Made by a program: the position numbers and the translations under genes. A stretch of 64,000 nucleotides of DNA, taken from Pedobacter zeaxanthinifaciens (GTDB lineage Bacteria; Bacteroidota; Bacteroidia; Sphingobacteriales; Sphingobacteriaceae). Under the pieces are notes generated by a model, which saw nothing but the letters and a program-made list of their open reading frames with translations, did no database searches and had not been told where the DNA came from. Position 1 is the stretch's first letter, and the number at the start of each line of letters is the position of its first letter. The stretch lies in the NCBI RefSeq assembly GCF_003313335.1, contig NZ_QMHP01000006.1, positions 248,001 through 312,000 on the forward strand, given 5' to 3'. Below, piece by piece: positions 25,999 to 34,456 of this stretch.

Positions 25999-26694
25999 TT
26001 ATCTGATCGTCTTCGAGCTTAAACCTTTAGGGCCGAAAGTGTATTTAAAGCCGGCAGATAGGAAAAAGTAAATGTCTTTGCTTACATTTTTAAACGGTGG
26101 TGGAGAGTTGTAGCCATCAAAATTATCCCCGAAATCATAAGCGGCTTGATAGTTAATGTTAAAGATGTAGCGTATATCTCCCCAACCGTCAGGGAAGTAA
26201 AAATCTATACCCACATTAAGAGGCATAACAAAATCGGTACTTTTAGAAACGCCAGGGAAGACGTAGCCAGTTCCGGGTTGCACCCTTACTGCATCAACGT
26301 TATTTGCTATTACACCTAAACCAGTTCCAATGTAAAAACCTTTGGTATAATTTAAAAAGTCGCTGTAATAAAAATCTGTGATTTCGCCAGCTCTAAACTT
26401 TACGTTAGCATACATTGCAGTGTAGGAGTTGGAGAAAGCTTTTAAGTGCCCAACATCTGGTAAATCTGCACCTTTTAGCTTACCATTTTGCACCTCTAAA
26501 CCAGCAGTAATAAAAGGAGTGAAGTGATAATCTAAATATCCTGCAAATGAGTAAGAATATTGGCCCTTACCTACATCTGTGAATGAATAGTTTGCACCAC
26601 CACCAAGTCCTGCACTCAATCTATAAAAATTTGATTGGCCAAATGCAGTAGCCGTTACAAAGATCAATAATAAAGCTAAGTATCGTTTTTTCAA
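25999..26694 (-). CDS. Outer-membrane beta-barrel protein
   Basis: 231 residues. A signal peptide ends near AFGQS, and alternating amphipathic strands follow (FYRLSAGLGGGANYSF, YSFAGYLDYHFTPFITAGLEVQNG, FYIGTGLGVIANNV). The chain closes with IYFFLSAGFKYTFG before a short tail, as in PorT-like barrels. The ligand is unknown. It diverges from pepT, with a clear TAnnTTTG box in each direction in the 74-base gap. Confidence 0.87.
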   Translation of the reverse strand: MKKRYLALLLIFVTATAFGQSNFYRLSAGLGGGANYSFTDVGKGQYSYSFAGYLDYHFTPFITAGLEVQNGKLKGADLPDVGHLKAFSNSYTAMYANVKFRAGEITDFYYSDFLNYTKGFYIGTGLGVIANNVDAVRVQPGTGYVFPGVSKSTDFVMPLNVGIDFYFPDGWGDIRYIFNINYQAAYDFGDNFDGYNSPPPFKNVSKDIYFFLSAGFKYTFGPKGLSSKTIR

Positions 26695-26721
26695 GTTGTT
26701 ATAAATTAAGTGCTTGCTCTA

Positions 26722-26729
26722 CAAAAGTA
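26722..26729 (-). promoter_or_regulatory. -7 box TACTTTTG for the barrel gene
   Basis: It matches TAnnTTTG on the minus strand, 27 bases upstream of the ATG at 26694. It is half of a divergent promoter region shared with pepT. Confidence 0.5.
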
Positions 26730-26755
26730 TAATCTTTAATCAAAAAAATAAACAA

Positions 26756-26763
26756 TATCTTTG
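26756..26763 (+). promoter_or_regulatory. -7 box TATCTTTG directly before pepT
   Basis: It matches TAnnTTTG and ends 5 bases before the first pepT ATG, so the transcript would start at or next to the start codon (leaderless) or use the second ATG at 26778. Confidence 0.5.
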
Positions 26764-26768
26764 AATTT

Positions 26769-28022
26769 ATGCAAGATATGAAAATAAACGCTGTTTCTAC
26801 AACTAAAAGGTTTATGGAGTATGTAAAAATCGATACTCAATCGGATGTTTTATCTGCTACTATTCCATCAACAGCTAAACAAAAAAACTTAGGTAAATTA
26901 TTGGTTGCCGAGCTATTGGAATTGGGCTTGGCTGATGCACATTTGGACGAGTACGGATATGTGTATGCTACCATTCCTGCTACCACCGATAAGCAGAATG
27001 TGCCTGTAATTTGTTTTTGTTCTCATATGGATACGTCGCCAGATTGCAGTGGTGAAAATGTGAAACCTATTATCCATCAAAATTACCAAGGTCAGGATTT
27101 AGTTTTGCCAGATGACCCGAGCGTGGTTTTAAGAATGAATGAACATAAAGACCTGAAGAACCAAATTGGAAATGATATTATTACAGCAAGTGGCACAACG
27201 CTTTTAGGTGCAGATAACAAGGCCGGTGTAGCTGAAATTATGGAAGCAGCTACATACTTGGTGCAAAACCCACAGCTTAAACATGGCGTAATTAAGATAT
27301 TATTTACCCCCGATGAAGAAATTGGACGTGGAGTAGATAAGGCCGACCTTAAAAAATTAGGTGCTGATTTTGCCTACACTATTGATGGGGAAACTTTAGG
27401 TTCTATCGAAGATGAAACTTTCTCTGCAGATGGTGCTAAATTAGTTATTCATGGCGTAAGTGCTCACCCCGGATTTGCTAAAGGAAAAATGGAAAGTGCC
27501 ATTAAAATATTGGCTGAAATTATAAATGCTTTGCCCAAAAATTTAACGCCTGAAACTACAGCTAAAAAGGAGGGTTTCATTCATCCGGTATCAATTAATG
27601 GGAGCGTTGAACAGGCAGAAGCCAATTTTATTTTGCGTGATTTTGATAATGCATTATTGAAAGCTCATGGCACTACATTGGAGCAAACCGTTAAAAATGT
27701 GATGGAGCGCTACCCAAAATCAAGCTACACATTAACCATCAAAGAGCAGTACCGCAATATGAAAGAGGTGCTTGATCAGTACCCACAAATAATGGCTAAT
27801 GGTATAGAAGCGTTAAAAAGAGCCGGACTTAATCCGGTGACACGAAGTATTAGGGGCGGTACTGACGGGTCAAGATTATCATTTATGGGCCTGCCCTGTC
27901 CAAACATTTTTACCGGAGGCCATGCTTTTCATGGGAAACAGGAATGGGTTGCTGTGCAGGATATGGTTAAAGCCGTGGAAACCATTGTGCATTTAGCTCA
28001 AGTTTGGGAAGAAAGAAGTTAA
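26769..28022 (+). CDS. pepT: Peptidase T (tripeptide aminopeptidase)
   Basis: 417 residues, full length for M20B peptidase T, a cytosolic zinc enzyme that removes the N-terminal residue from tripeptides. Seen: the N-terminal FMEYVKIDTQSD, metal ligands in CFCSHMDTSPDCSG and LLGADNKAGVAEIM, the catalytic Glu in FTPDEEIGRG, TIDGETLGSIEDETF, the HGVSAHPGFAKGKM dimerisation region, and SIRGGTDGSRLSFMGLPCPN near the end. Two ATGs are possible (26769 and 26778); the choice changes three residues only. Confidence 0.97.
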   Translation: MQDMKINAVSTTKRFMEYVKIDTQSDVLSATIPSTAKQKNLGKLLVAELLELGLADAHLDEYGYVYATIPATTDKQNVPVICFCSHMDTSPDCSGENVKPIIHQNYQGQDLVLPDDPSVVLRMNEHKDLKNQIGNDIITASGTTLLGADNKAGVAEIMEAATYLVQNPQLKHGVIKILFTPDEEIGRGVDKADLKKLGADFAYTIDGETLGSIEDETFSADGAKLVIHGVSAHPGFAKGKMESAIKILAEIINALPKNLTPETTAKKEGFIHPVSINGSVEQAEANFILRDFDNALLKAHGTTLEQTVKNVMERYPKSSYTLTIKEQYRNMKEVLDQYPQIMANGIEALKRAGLNPVTRSIRGGTDGSRLSFMGLPCPNIFTGGHAFHGKQEWVAVQDMVKAVETIVHLAQVWEERS

Positions 28023-28112
28023 TTTACAAATGACGTTTTAGATTTAGGATTTGCTAGCTTTAACTATGTGTTAATGCTTTTCAATCGTAATTCGTAACTC
28101 TAAAATCATAAA

Positions 28113-28790
28113 TTACAGCGTAAGTTGAGCCAAGTATTGGTCATTTTCGTCTGTATATACGATGTTGCAATTCCAGCCATGTTGTTTGCACAAGCGCTTT
28201 AACGTGGTTGGATCAATATAAAGCCAATTAAACCAGCTACCCTTATGCTTTTTATACTCATAGCAGTAGCTAATTTCCCCGAAATAATGGTCGGCTGGCA
28301 TGGGCATGTCTTCATATAGATAGGAAATATCAGAGCTGTCGAATAACAGTTGGCCCTTTGGATTGAGTATTTTTTTCGCATTATGCAGGAAGTTCTCGAA
28401 GCCTTGCAGCGTTCCGGTCAGTCCAATCCCGTTCATCATAAATAGCAAGGTGTCGTATTTTTCTTCTACTGTGAAAAAATCTTTGAGGAGGGGGTTTTTA
28501 ACGCCACGCTCTTTCATAATTTGGGTGGCAATGGCCGATATATCTATAGCGGTTACATCAAATTCTTTATCTAAAATTAAGGCATGGCTACCTACACCGG
28601 CACCAACATCCAAAATTTTGCCTTTACAAAGCTGCATTGCTTTTAGTTCAATATCGGGCATTTCATCCTCGTCCCTAAAAAATACCTCTATTGGCATTTC
28701 TTCAGGTTCATCATAGGAGTTGTGCAGCCATAAAATATCCGCTTTACCTGTGCGATGAAAATCTAAAAGGGCATTTCCGTAAATATCCAT
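28113..28790 (-). CDS. Class I SAM-dependent methyltransferase
   Basis: 225 residues from the ATG at 28790 (MDIYGNALLDFHRTG). SAM-binding motif I is ILDVGAGVGSHAL, followed by an acidic residue in VTAIDIS. It resembles the small-molecule methyltransferases of the UbiE/Methyltransf_11 type; the substrate is not evident. A TATCTTTG box ends 3 bases before the ATG, pointing to a leaderless message; a TTG two codons upstream lies partly in that box and is unlikely to be the start. Confidence 0.88.
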   Translation of the reverse strand: MDIYGNALLDFHRTGKADILWLHNSYDEPEEMPIEVFFRDEDEMPDIELKAMQLCKGKILDVGAGVGSHALILDKEFDVTAIDISAIATQIMKERGVKNPLLKDFFTVEEKYDTLLFMMNGIGLTGTLQGFENFLHNAKKILNPKGQLLFDSSDISYLYEDMPMPADHYFGEISYCYEYKKHKGSWFNWLYIDPTTLKRLCKQHGWNCNIVYTDENDQYLAQLTL

Positions 28791-28904
28791 TTTCAAAGAT
28801 ACGGAAACACCCTAATACATTTTTGCACGAATTAGAAAGCCACATTACAACCAATCAAATCATCAGTTTTTGTATTGCTTCGTATTTCGAGAGATGTTAT
28901 AAAG

Positions 28905-29111
28905 CTAAGCGTTCAATCTGTCAGCTTTATCTTTAACCATCCCTGCCACATCGGCTAGCTTGTCCTTAGATTTGTCGAATAAATCGCAAAACCAATCGCC
29001 AATTTTGCTTTTCATATCGCTGTCTTTATCCGATGAAATTACTAATGCTACTACGGCGCCTAAAGCTATCCCCGCTAAAACACCACCTAATATCTTTGTT
29101 TGCTTTGTCAT
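28905..29111 (-). CDS. Short YtxH-like membrane protein
   Basis: 68 residues. One Gly/Ala-rich membrane segment (LGGVLAGIALGAVVALVIS) is followed by SDKDSDMKSKI and an amphipathic lysine/aspartate-rich helix with KDKLADVAGMVKDKAD, the YtxH pattern. It is a paralog of the gene at 4956-5222, but without holin-X neighbours. It has a stress-type role at best, by family. Confidence 0.78.
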   Translation of the reverse strand: MTKQTKILGGVLAGIALGAVVALVISSDKDSDMKSKIGDWFCDLFDKSKDKLADVAGMVKDKADRLNA

Positions 29112-29249
29112 AATTAAAATTCTTTGTTTATTAAAAAACGGAGGTGCAACAGTATTGTTTTAAGGATTTTGATAAAATTGAGTAAGCTTATGGTTGATGA
29201 GCTGTGAAGTTTAGCCCTAGTATTGTAGAATTGGCGAATAAGTGCTAGC

Positions 29250-29657
29250 TTGTATATATTTTTAAATGATGTAGTGTATTACAAAAATCAATTTATTGCA
29301 ATTTTTCTTTCTACTGTAGCAATCTTGTATAGTTCATTTTTCTACTATCAAAATAGAAAGCTCGAAGCTATTGTTCCATCAACATATCATATTGTTTTGT
29401 CGCAGAGCTGCGGCTATTACAAACGAGCATCTGCTGTACGCATCAGCTTTGGAAGCGAGATTTATTCCATTAAATTAACTAGAAATGAATGTGAGAAATA
29501 TCCAATTGGTTCCAAAATAGCTTTAAAGTATAATAAGAAATGGGATTATTTTTATAAACCTGATGGATTAAAGAGGGATAAATCCAGGATGTCTTTTATA
29601 GCTGCGATTTTGTTGATATCGCTAATTCCTTGGAAAATAGTAAAAAAGCTTAGATAA
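29250..29657 (+). CDS. Small two-helix membrane protein, DUF3592-like (island orphan)
   Basis: 135 residues. It has a transmembrane helix near the N-terminus (FIAIFLSTVAILYSSFFYY), an extracytoplasmic beta-rich domain of about 65 residues with two Cys, and a C-terminal helix (FIAAILLISLIPWKI). This TM-domain-TM layout resembles DUF3592 proteins often found as immunity proteins beside polymorphic toxins. The start is a TTG at 29250; no in-frame ATG occurs before the first helix. It is the first gene of the accessory island. Confidence 0.62.
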   Translation: MYIFLNDVVYYKNQFIAIFLSTVAILYSSFFYYQNRKLEAIVPSTYHIVLSQSCGYYKRASAVRISFGSEIYSIKLTRNECEKYPIGSKIALKYNKKWDYFYKPDGLKRDKSRMSFIAAILLISLIPWKIVKKLR

Positions 29658-29831
29658 GCACTGGTCGTACTACTCCTTCAAATGTTTGCATCCACTTGTG
29701 ATAAAAGAGATTGACTAATTCGATTAAGGCACAACGGAAGCTTGCTCCAGAAAGGAGAAAAAGTCTAAAGAGTTGATAATGGTCATAACACCAATAAGCC
29801 CCATGAAATTTAAATACAGATATACAACAGC

Positions 29832-30428
29832 ATGAAAAATCTTCGGTTAAAAATAGGAGGCACAGTGATAATGTTCATTTTATCTATGAGCTTTTTACTC
29901 TCTTGTAAAGGACAGATAAAACAACAAGCAAATTCACTTTCAATAGTATTTTTTCAGTGTCAAAGGTATGCATCACCTGAATGTGCAGATAAATTTTTTA
30001 AGGCTTTTCCAAGTGATTTTTCTGAATTTTTAGCTATTTACGGTTATTCTGATAAGTTTGGCCCTGGGCCAAACTATGATGCAAGTAAAGACCAAATCGA
30101 TTATTTTTTTAAAATTTCTTCAAGGATAAAACCTGAAAGATTTTCTAAGAAGGTGATCAATATTTGCATCGGTGGATATTGGGATGCTGATGCAGTAAAT
30201 TATCTTCAAGTTGGTGTACAGGATTATTTTTGCAAAAATTCGACTGTTGTATTGAGATTAATTTCTAATTTACAAGAGAGCCAAAGCGCAAAATTTTGGT
30301 GCTTTATTTTAGACGGACCTGTGTTTGATAACGATAATTATGAAAGAATTAAAAAAGTATTGTCGAATTATCCTGTACAAAGAAAAATCTTTATTGACAT
30401 GGCTAAAAAAATCAGAAATAAGTCCTAA
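29832..30428 (+). CDS. Island lipoprotein of unknown function
   Basis: 198 residues. A signal peptide with a lipobox (FLLSC, Cys at about 25) points to a lipoprotein. The mature part is soluble, with four further Cys residues and segments such as FFQCQRYASPECADKFFKAFPSDF and INICIGGYWDADAVNYLQVGVQD. No family is recognised. Codon use is very AT-rich. Its setting among single small secreted or membrane proteins next to an Rhs remnant suggests an orphan immunity protein; that is inference. Confidence 0.72.
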   Translation: MKNLRLKIGGTVIMFILSMSFLLSCKGQIKQQANSLSIVFFQCQRYASPECADKFFKAFPSDFSEFLAIYGYSDKFGPGPNYDASKDQIDYFFKISSRIKPERFSKKVINICIGGYWDADAVNYLQVGVQDYFCKNSTVVLRLISNLQESQSAKFWCFILDGPVFDNDNYERIKKVLSNYPVQRKIFIDMAKKIRNKS

Positions 30429-30440
30429 ATAGATAATAGA

Positions 30441-30533
30441 CCCTGTTTAAACTCCCTATGGCGCAAGCGTCCGCTTGTGATACTTTAATTGAATAAAAGG
30501 CATAAGCGAAGCGAAGGCTTGCGCCAAACAGGG
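30441..30533. repeat. 93-bp palindromic element with inverted ends
   Basis: The outer ends CCCTGTTT and AAACAGGG are exact inverted repeats. Inside them, GGCGCAAGC (30460-30468) pairs with GCTTGCGCC (30517-30525), with 11 extra bases in the left arm. It stands between two island genes, like the other hairpin-ended elements here, but its sequence is of a different family. Confidence 0.75.
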
Positions 30534-30674
30534 ACAGTTTTTGTCAGAGGCAATTAGCAATGGGAGGAAAAGAGGAACATAAAAATCTTTCTAATGAACG
30601 GTCTTGAACTTTTAAGAATTTTAGCTTACAAATGGATGCCGTTCAAAATACAACGAAATTTATTACAGCCTATA

Positions 30675-31205
30675 ATGAAGATTTTAAAGCGCACCGATAG
30701 TTTGAGCCTAGTTCTGATATTCGCCCTACACTTGTTTACCACGTGTAAATCTGACGTTGTTAAAATAAATTATGTTATATCAAGGGAAGATAGTATCAAA
30801 CGTGCTATAAGTACTAGAAGTGATGGAGTTGTACTTATGCCTCCTACTGTAGAATATTCAAGGTTTAATTTTTTCATTGATTCAAAAGGCGATCTATATT
30901 ACTTTGCTTTCTCTGAGCCAGTGAAGACCTTGGGCGTTGTGGATGAGCTAGATCCAAGTACATTATCTCTAATCCGAGGAAACCTAATCAAGGTTTTAAA
31001 GGGTGAAGAGGTATCTTTCTTCAAAAGAGAAGTCGTAGATAAAAAAATAGCAGAAAAAATAAAAACAATAACTATAGCTTCGGAAGCAGACACTATTAAA
31101 GGTGATTTCGGTAATTATCTCATGAAGTTGAAGTCAAGTTCAAACAGTAATATCTCTTTAAATATCAGAAGAACGTTTAAGTCTGAAATTGAATCGCTAA
31201 ATTGA
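30675..31205 (+). CDS. Island lipoprotein of unknown function
   Basis: 176 residues from the ATG at 30675 (MKILKRTDSLSLVLIFALHLFTTCKSD), giving a signal peptide with a TTC lipobox-like end; the longer in-frame start at 30594 would place 27 non-signal residues first. The mature part has alternating charged and hydrophobic segments (YSRFNFFIDSKGDLYYFAFS, VVDKKIAEKIKTITIAS). No family is recognised. It lies between two palindromic elements (30441-30533 and 31272-31444), as a one-gene unit. Confidence 0.68.
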   Translation: MKILKRTDSLSLVLIFALHLFTTCKSDVVKINYVISREDSIKRAISTRSDGVVLMPPTVEYSRFNFFIDSKGDLYYFAFSEPVKTLGVVDELDPSTLSLIRGNLIKVLKGEEVSFFKREVVDKKIAEKIKTITIASEADTIKGDFGNYLMKLKSSSNSNISLNIRRTFKSEIESLN

Positions 31206-31271
31206 AATATATTTAGGTGCTAACTGGAAAAACCGGGAAACATCCCCCGCTGTTCTAGATGTTAAGCACAG

Positions 31272-31444
31272 CCCCCACTTGGTTTAAATCTTCCGTAGGG
31301 CGACTTAAATCCAAAATGAAAGGCGAAGACTTTGTCTTGGTCATGTTGGTAACGGAGAAATTGAAGGCAGGTCCTAGCTGTCTAGAGACCGTTGTTTAAT
31401 AAAGAGATTTAAGTGATCCGATGGAACACTTAAACCAGTGGGAG
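31272..31444. repeat. Hairpin-ended element A of the island
   Basis: The left end is CCCACTTGGTTTAAATC with a hairpin closed by GACTTAAAT. The right end is a hairpin TTTAAGTGATCCGATGGAACACTTAAA finishing in CCAGTGGGAG, so the outermost ends are inverted repeats. The interior (GCGAAGACTTTGTC, GGAGAAATTGAAGGCAG, CTGTCTAGAGACC) recurs in element F at 35075-35254. It carries no reading frame of note. Confidence 0.8.
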
Positions 31445-31564
31445 CTGGAATTCCTACGTTAATAGATTATGACATTGAAGTGCCAGGTTGTTTTAGCATA
31501 AGCTATGATTACAATAAATCAATTATTCAAGCCAATTCTTACACTAAAGGAGATCAAGAATAAA

Positions 31565-32044
31565 ATGAGAAAAATAATTTTAGTTTTAATTCTTTTTGCG
31601 ATAGGATCTGCTATGTTGATAAACATGCTGATAATCAGGCCTAGATCAATAAACTTTATAAGGGGACAAATAAATGAGGGATTTAATGGATATATCGCAT
31701 ATAAAAATAATCAAAAAGGATTCTATTTATATTTGGTTGATGATTATCAGATGGTTGAAAGGTTGAAACTCGATACTTTATTTGAGAGCGAGGCATTCGA
31801 TAAGCCAAAAATAGGCGGATTTATAAGGCATATCATATTCGCTGATTCTTTGTTATACAGAGCATCTCAAATTGGTGATAAAATAGAAAAGTTGCCGAAT
31901 AGTAATAAATGTGTTTTGTTCGTTAAGGAAGCAGTTTTTAAGTTTAATTGTTATGCAATCTCTTCGGATGATAGAAAACAAGCAGCCGAAATAAAGGAAT
32001 GGAAAACAAATGAAATAGGTTACTGGAAAAGCATTTATCAGTAG
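31565..32044 (+). CDS. Island membrane-anchored protein of unknown function
   Basis: 159 residues from the ATG at 31565 (MRKIILVLILFAIGSAMLINML); a start at 31505 would put 20 extra residues before the membrane helix. One N-terminal helix anchors a soluble, probably periplasmic beta-rich domain (GYIAYKNNQKGFYLYLVDD, FIRHIIFADSLLYRASQ). The FADSLLYRAS pattern recurs loosely in the gene at 32294 (LYDSIGVEF). No named family. It lies between elements A and B. Confidence 0.68.
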   Translation: MRKIILVLILFAIGSAMLINMLIIRPRSINFIRGQINEGFNGYIAYKNNQKGFYLYLVDDYQMVERLKLDTLFESEAFDKPKIGGFIRHIIFADSLLYRASQIGDKIEKLPNSNKCVLFVKEAVFKFNCYAISSDDRKQAAEIKEWKTNEIGYWKSIYQ

Positions 32045-32090
32045 TATAAAATATTAAGGCGCTACGACCCAGTAACTCCCAAGTGGAACT

Positions 32091-32176
32091 CCCCACTGGT
32101 TTAAGTTTTCGCTTTTTAGCGGCCAATTAAATCAATTTGGACTTTTAAGCTCCTATGGGGCACTAAACCAGTGGGG
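32091..32176. repeat. Hairpin-ended element B (short form)
   Basis: The outer ends CCCCACTGGTTTAAG and CTAAACCAGTGGGG are inverted repeats, with a hairpin-forming TTTTCGC/AGCGG core in the left half. At 86 bp it is an internally shortened member of the A/F family. Confidence 0.75.
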
Positions 32177-32293
32177 CTATTAAAAAAATGGCATGACGTA
32201 GATATCCCGTAGCGTGAGTGCGGGTGCATCCAAAGGGGCGGGTGCGACTTTGGGAGTGAGTTATTCCCTGCCAATATTTAAATCGCAGTTTAG

Positions 32294-32647
32294 ATGAAAA
32301 AAAATATGATAGTAGGATTGATATTCCTTGTTGTTGTTGCTTTTCTACTGGTTAGGCAATTTTTAGATGCTGGAAAAGAGTATAAAAGCAGTTACGATTT
32401 TATAATTGAAAAGATAGAAGTCACTCCTACCAAAAAGTTAATTTTGTACGATAGTATTGGAGTTGAATTTTTCTCTGTGAATTATTCAATTGTTGAAAAT
32501 GATAATATAGAGATTGGGGACTCCATTTCTAAACAATCGTGTTCCAAACTTCTCTATGTTTACAAAAAGAACGATAAAGGGGATTATCAAGAATATAAAA
32601 GAAAGTCTCCTTCTGGTCTGTTTCCCTATAATTGGTTCTGTAAATGA
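32294..32647 (+). CDS. Island membrane-anchored protein of unknown function
   Basis: 117 residues. One N-terminal helix (MIVGLIFLVVVAFLLVRQF) is followed by a small exported beta-rich domain with a Cys pair region (ISKQSCSKLLYVYKKN) and a C-terminal Cys. Its layout is the same as its neighbours at 31565 and 35312: a membrane anchor plus a domain of 80-130 residues. No family is recognised. It is the only gene between elements B and C. Confidence 0.68.
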   Translation: MKKNMIVGLIFLVVVAFLLVRQFLDAGKEYKSSYDFIIEKIEVTPTKKLILYDSIGVEFFSVNYSIVENDNIEIGDSISKQSCSKLLYVYKKNDKGDYQEYKRKSPSGLFPYNWFCK

Positions 32648-32709
32648 AAATAGTAGTTAAGTTTGTTTATTTTTATTTTCTATAATCGTCATATCCTGTA
32701 GCTTTAGTG

Positions 32710-32870
32710 CCCCACTGGTTTAAGTATTCGCTAGTTCAGCGGCAACTTAAATCCAATTTGGAGAAGACTTTTGGCGGCTATAATATTTTTGCAAGTAAGA
32801 TATTCAGCCTTGGAGATCGTGGTTTTTAAAGACTTTTAACGTTCCGATGGAACACTTAAACCAAAAGGGG
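32710..32870. repeat. Hairpin-ended element C
   Basis: The left end CCCCACTGGTTTAAGT has a TTCGC...AGCGG hairpin closed by ACTTAAAT. The right end is a GTTCCGATGGAACACTTAAACCA hairpin with a degraded outer end (AAAAGGGG). The interior differs from A and F apart from GAAGACTTT. Confidence 0.75.
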
Positions 32871-32906
32871 AAAAATAAACATTGGTAAAATTACACCACC
32901 GAGACA

Positions 32907-33236
32907 ATGATAAAAAGAAAATTGAAACCCGAGGAGATTGAATTGCTTGTTTATATGATAAAAGATACCCCTGAAGGTAAGAAAATAATAAACAAGCTTC
33001 CAGATTTGATCGTTGAGGAAATGGATGACGGAGGTATGGGCAGTTTACAAGTCGCTGTAGAAAACAAAGATGAAAGACTTTTTATGAGAGAACTTGCAAA
33101 TATTGATTTATTTGATATAGATGGAGTTCCGTTATTTATTTCTGTAAATTTAGATACAAATGGAGATTTTTATGAATTGGATATATTTAAAGGAGATTTT
33201 TCTCCTTTGAAAAAATTTCCATCAGTTCCCTTATAG
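32907..33236 (+). CDS. DUF6984-like small protein (possible immunity protein)
   Basis: 109 residues, soluble, no signal or membrane segment. The start KRKLKPEEIELLVYMIKD and the pattern VEEMDDGGMGSLQ, with a terminal beta-rich ISVNLDTNGDFYELDIFKGDFSPL, resemble the DUF6984 family, found near polymorphic toxins in Bacteroidota. The family call is from memory of the pattern and not certain. It is the one cytosolic product in the island and sits alone between elements C and D, with its own terminator. Confidence 0.66.
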   Translation: MIKRKLKPEEIELLVYMIKDTPEGKKIINKLPDLIVEEMDDGGMGSLQVAVENKDERLFMRELANIDLFDIDGVPLFISVNLDTNGDFYELDIFKGDFSPLKKFPSVPL

Positions 33237-33289
33237 CTTAAGGTTAATTTAGTGTATAGTATTTTCTTGTGGTAAATATCGATAAATCA

Positions 33290-33321
33290 AAAGCCCAGCG
33301 ATGTGAGAATTGCTGGGCTTT
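33290..33321 (+). terminator. Terminator after the DUF6984-like gene
   Basis: AAAGCCCAGC and GCTGGGCTTT form an exact 10-bp stem with a 12-base loop, ending in a short T-rich run. It lies 54 bases after the stop. Confidence 0.75.
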
Positions 33322-33341
33322 ATTGTGCATACCCGCTCTGG

Positions 33342-33440
33342 TTTAAGTGTTCGCTTTTTCATCGGTCACTTAAATCTTAAATAAAAACCGAAGACTCCGT
33401 TTGGCAATACCTGCCTGAAGAATTATTACTATGTGGACGG
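33342..33440 (+). repeat. Direct repeat D (left border of the Rhs module)
   Basis: 99 bases matching 34973-35071 with three mismatches. It starts with the TTTAAGTGTTCGC...CACTTAAAT hairpin of the island elements, runs through CCGAAGACTCCG, and ends in the first codons of the Rhs tip (NYYYVDG). It borders the Rhs tip, toxin and immunity module on its left. Confidence 0.88.
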
Positions 33441-34456
33441 GATCCAGTATACCAACGGCGTGATAGATTTTATCCAGACCGCGGAGGGCACCGCCCTGAA
33501 CAGTGGCGGCAGCTACAGCTACAGATACAATCTTTCGGACCACCTTGGAAATGTGCGCACAACTTTCGATATTTACAACAATGCTGTGCGGATATTACAG
33601 CGTGACGACTACTATGCCTTTGGGCTGAGGAAGGCGGCGGTCGGCGGTAACAACAATCCCGCAGATGCTGGATACAACGGCAAGGAACTGCAGGACGAAC
33701 TAGAACGGTACGATTACTGGGCAAGGTTCTATGACCCGGTTATCGGGAGATGGAATGTCGTTGATCCGTTGGCGGAGAAGATGAGGAGGCATTCGCCATA
33801 TAACTATGTGTTTAACAATCCAATAAGATATATAGATCCTGATAGGATGTCTCCAACATGGATAAAGGGTACGGACGGTAAAAAGGTAACTTATACAATA
33901 AAAATGGAACAGTTAATTGGAGCTCGAATGCATCTGTCGATACAAAAAAAGTTGGTAATGCGATAGTAGCAAATGGTGGGGCTAGTGTTTTGGCAAAGGC
34001 ACGTGATTCGGCGCATCCTGTTGAATTTACCTTGTCTGAATCAAAACATCCAACAAAACTTGGCGAAACAAGAACTGAATATGCTTGGTATAGCTCTCAA
34101 AAAAGAGGCGAGGTTAAGGCTGCTAAGATTACATTGTTCGAAGGAAATTTAAAAGAGATAATAAATCATGTAGCCAATGGTGGGAGCTTTTCCTCGTCTG
34201 ACCTCAAGTAGCATTATATACGGCAGCAGCAAAGGCAAATGATTATGATGCTATTCTAGCTGCAGATGCAGCACATGAAATAACTCATGCAACAGATAAA
34301 AACAATCTGAGAATGACAATGAGAGATCAACAGCTTGGTGAGCACAACGATACAGAATCTGGACCTTAAGCCGTTGAAAGTCAAATATTAAAAAATTCTC
34401 AGATAAAAAGAGATGCAATAAGTCAAGTTCAGACCTTCATAAAATCATTTCTATAA
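33385..34456 (+). pseudogene. Decayed Rhs tip with metallopeptidase-like toxin domain
   Basis: The 5' end is lost: the frame opens at 33385 and reads [10 protein letters not shown]. The Rhs-associated core follows ([64 protein letters not shown]; the usual DPDG is DPDR). A one-base loss in the A run at 33900-33904 shifts frame; the toxin frame continues [19 protein letters not shown] to SSSDLK. A second one-base loss near 34190-34205 shifts again into AAHEITHATDKNN, with a zinc-protease-type HEITH at 34274-34288. A TAA at 34367-34369 interrupts, then AVESQILKNSQ runs to TAA at 34454-34456. The Rhs part looks clearly richer in G+C than the flanking genes. Three lesions make it non-functional unless the sequence has errors. 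Confidence 0.85.

Noticed and set aside
33470..33724. An 84-codon minus-strand frame across the Rhs core
   Set aside because: It is a mirror of the GC-rich Rhs coding sequence; the + strand reading has clear family motifs.
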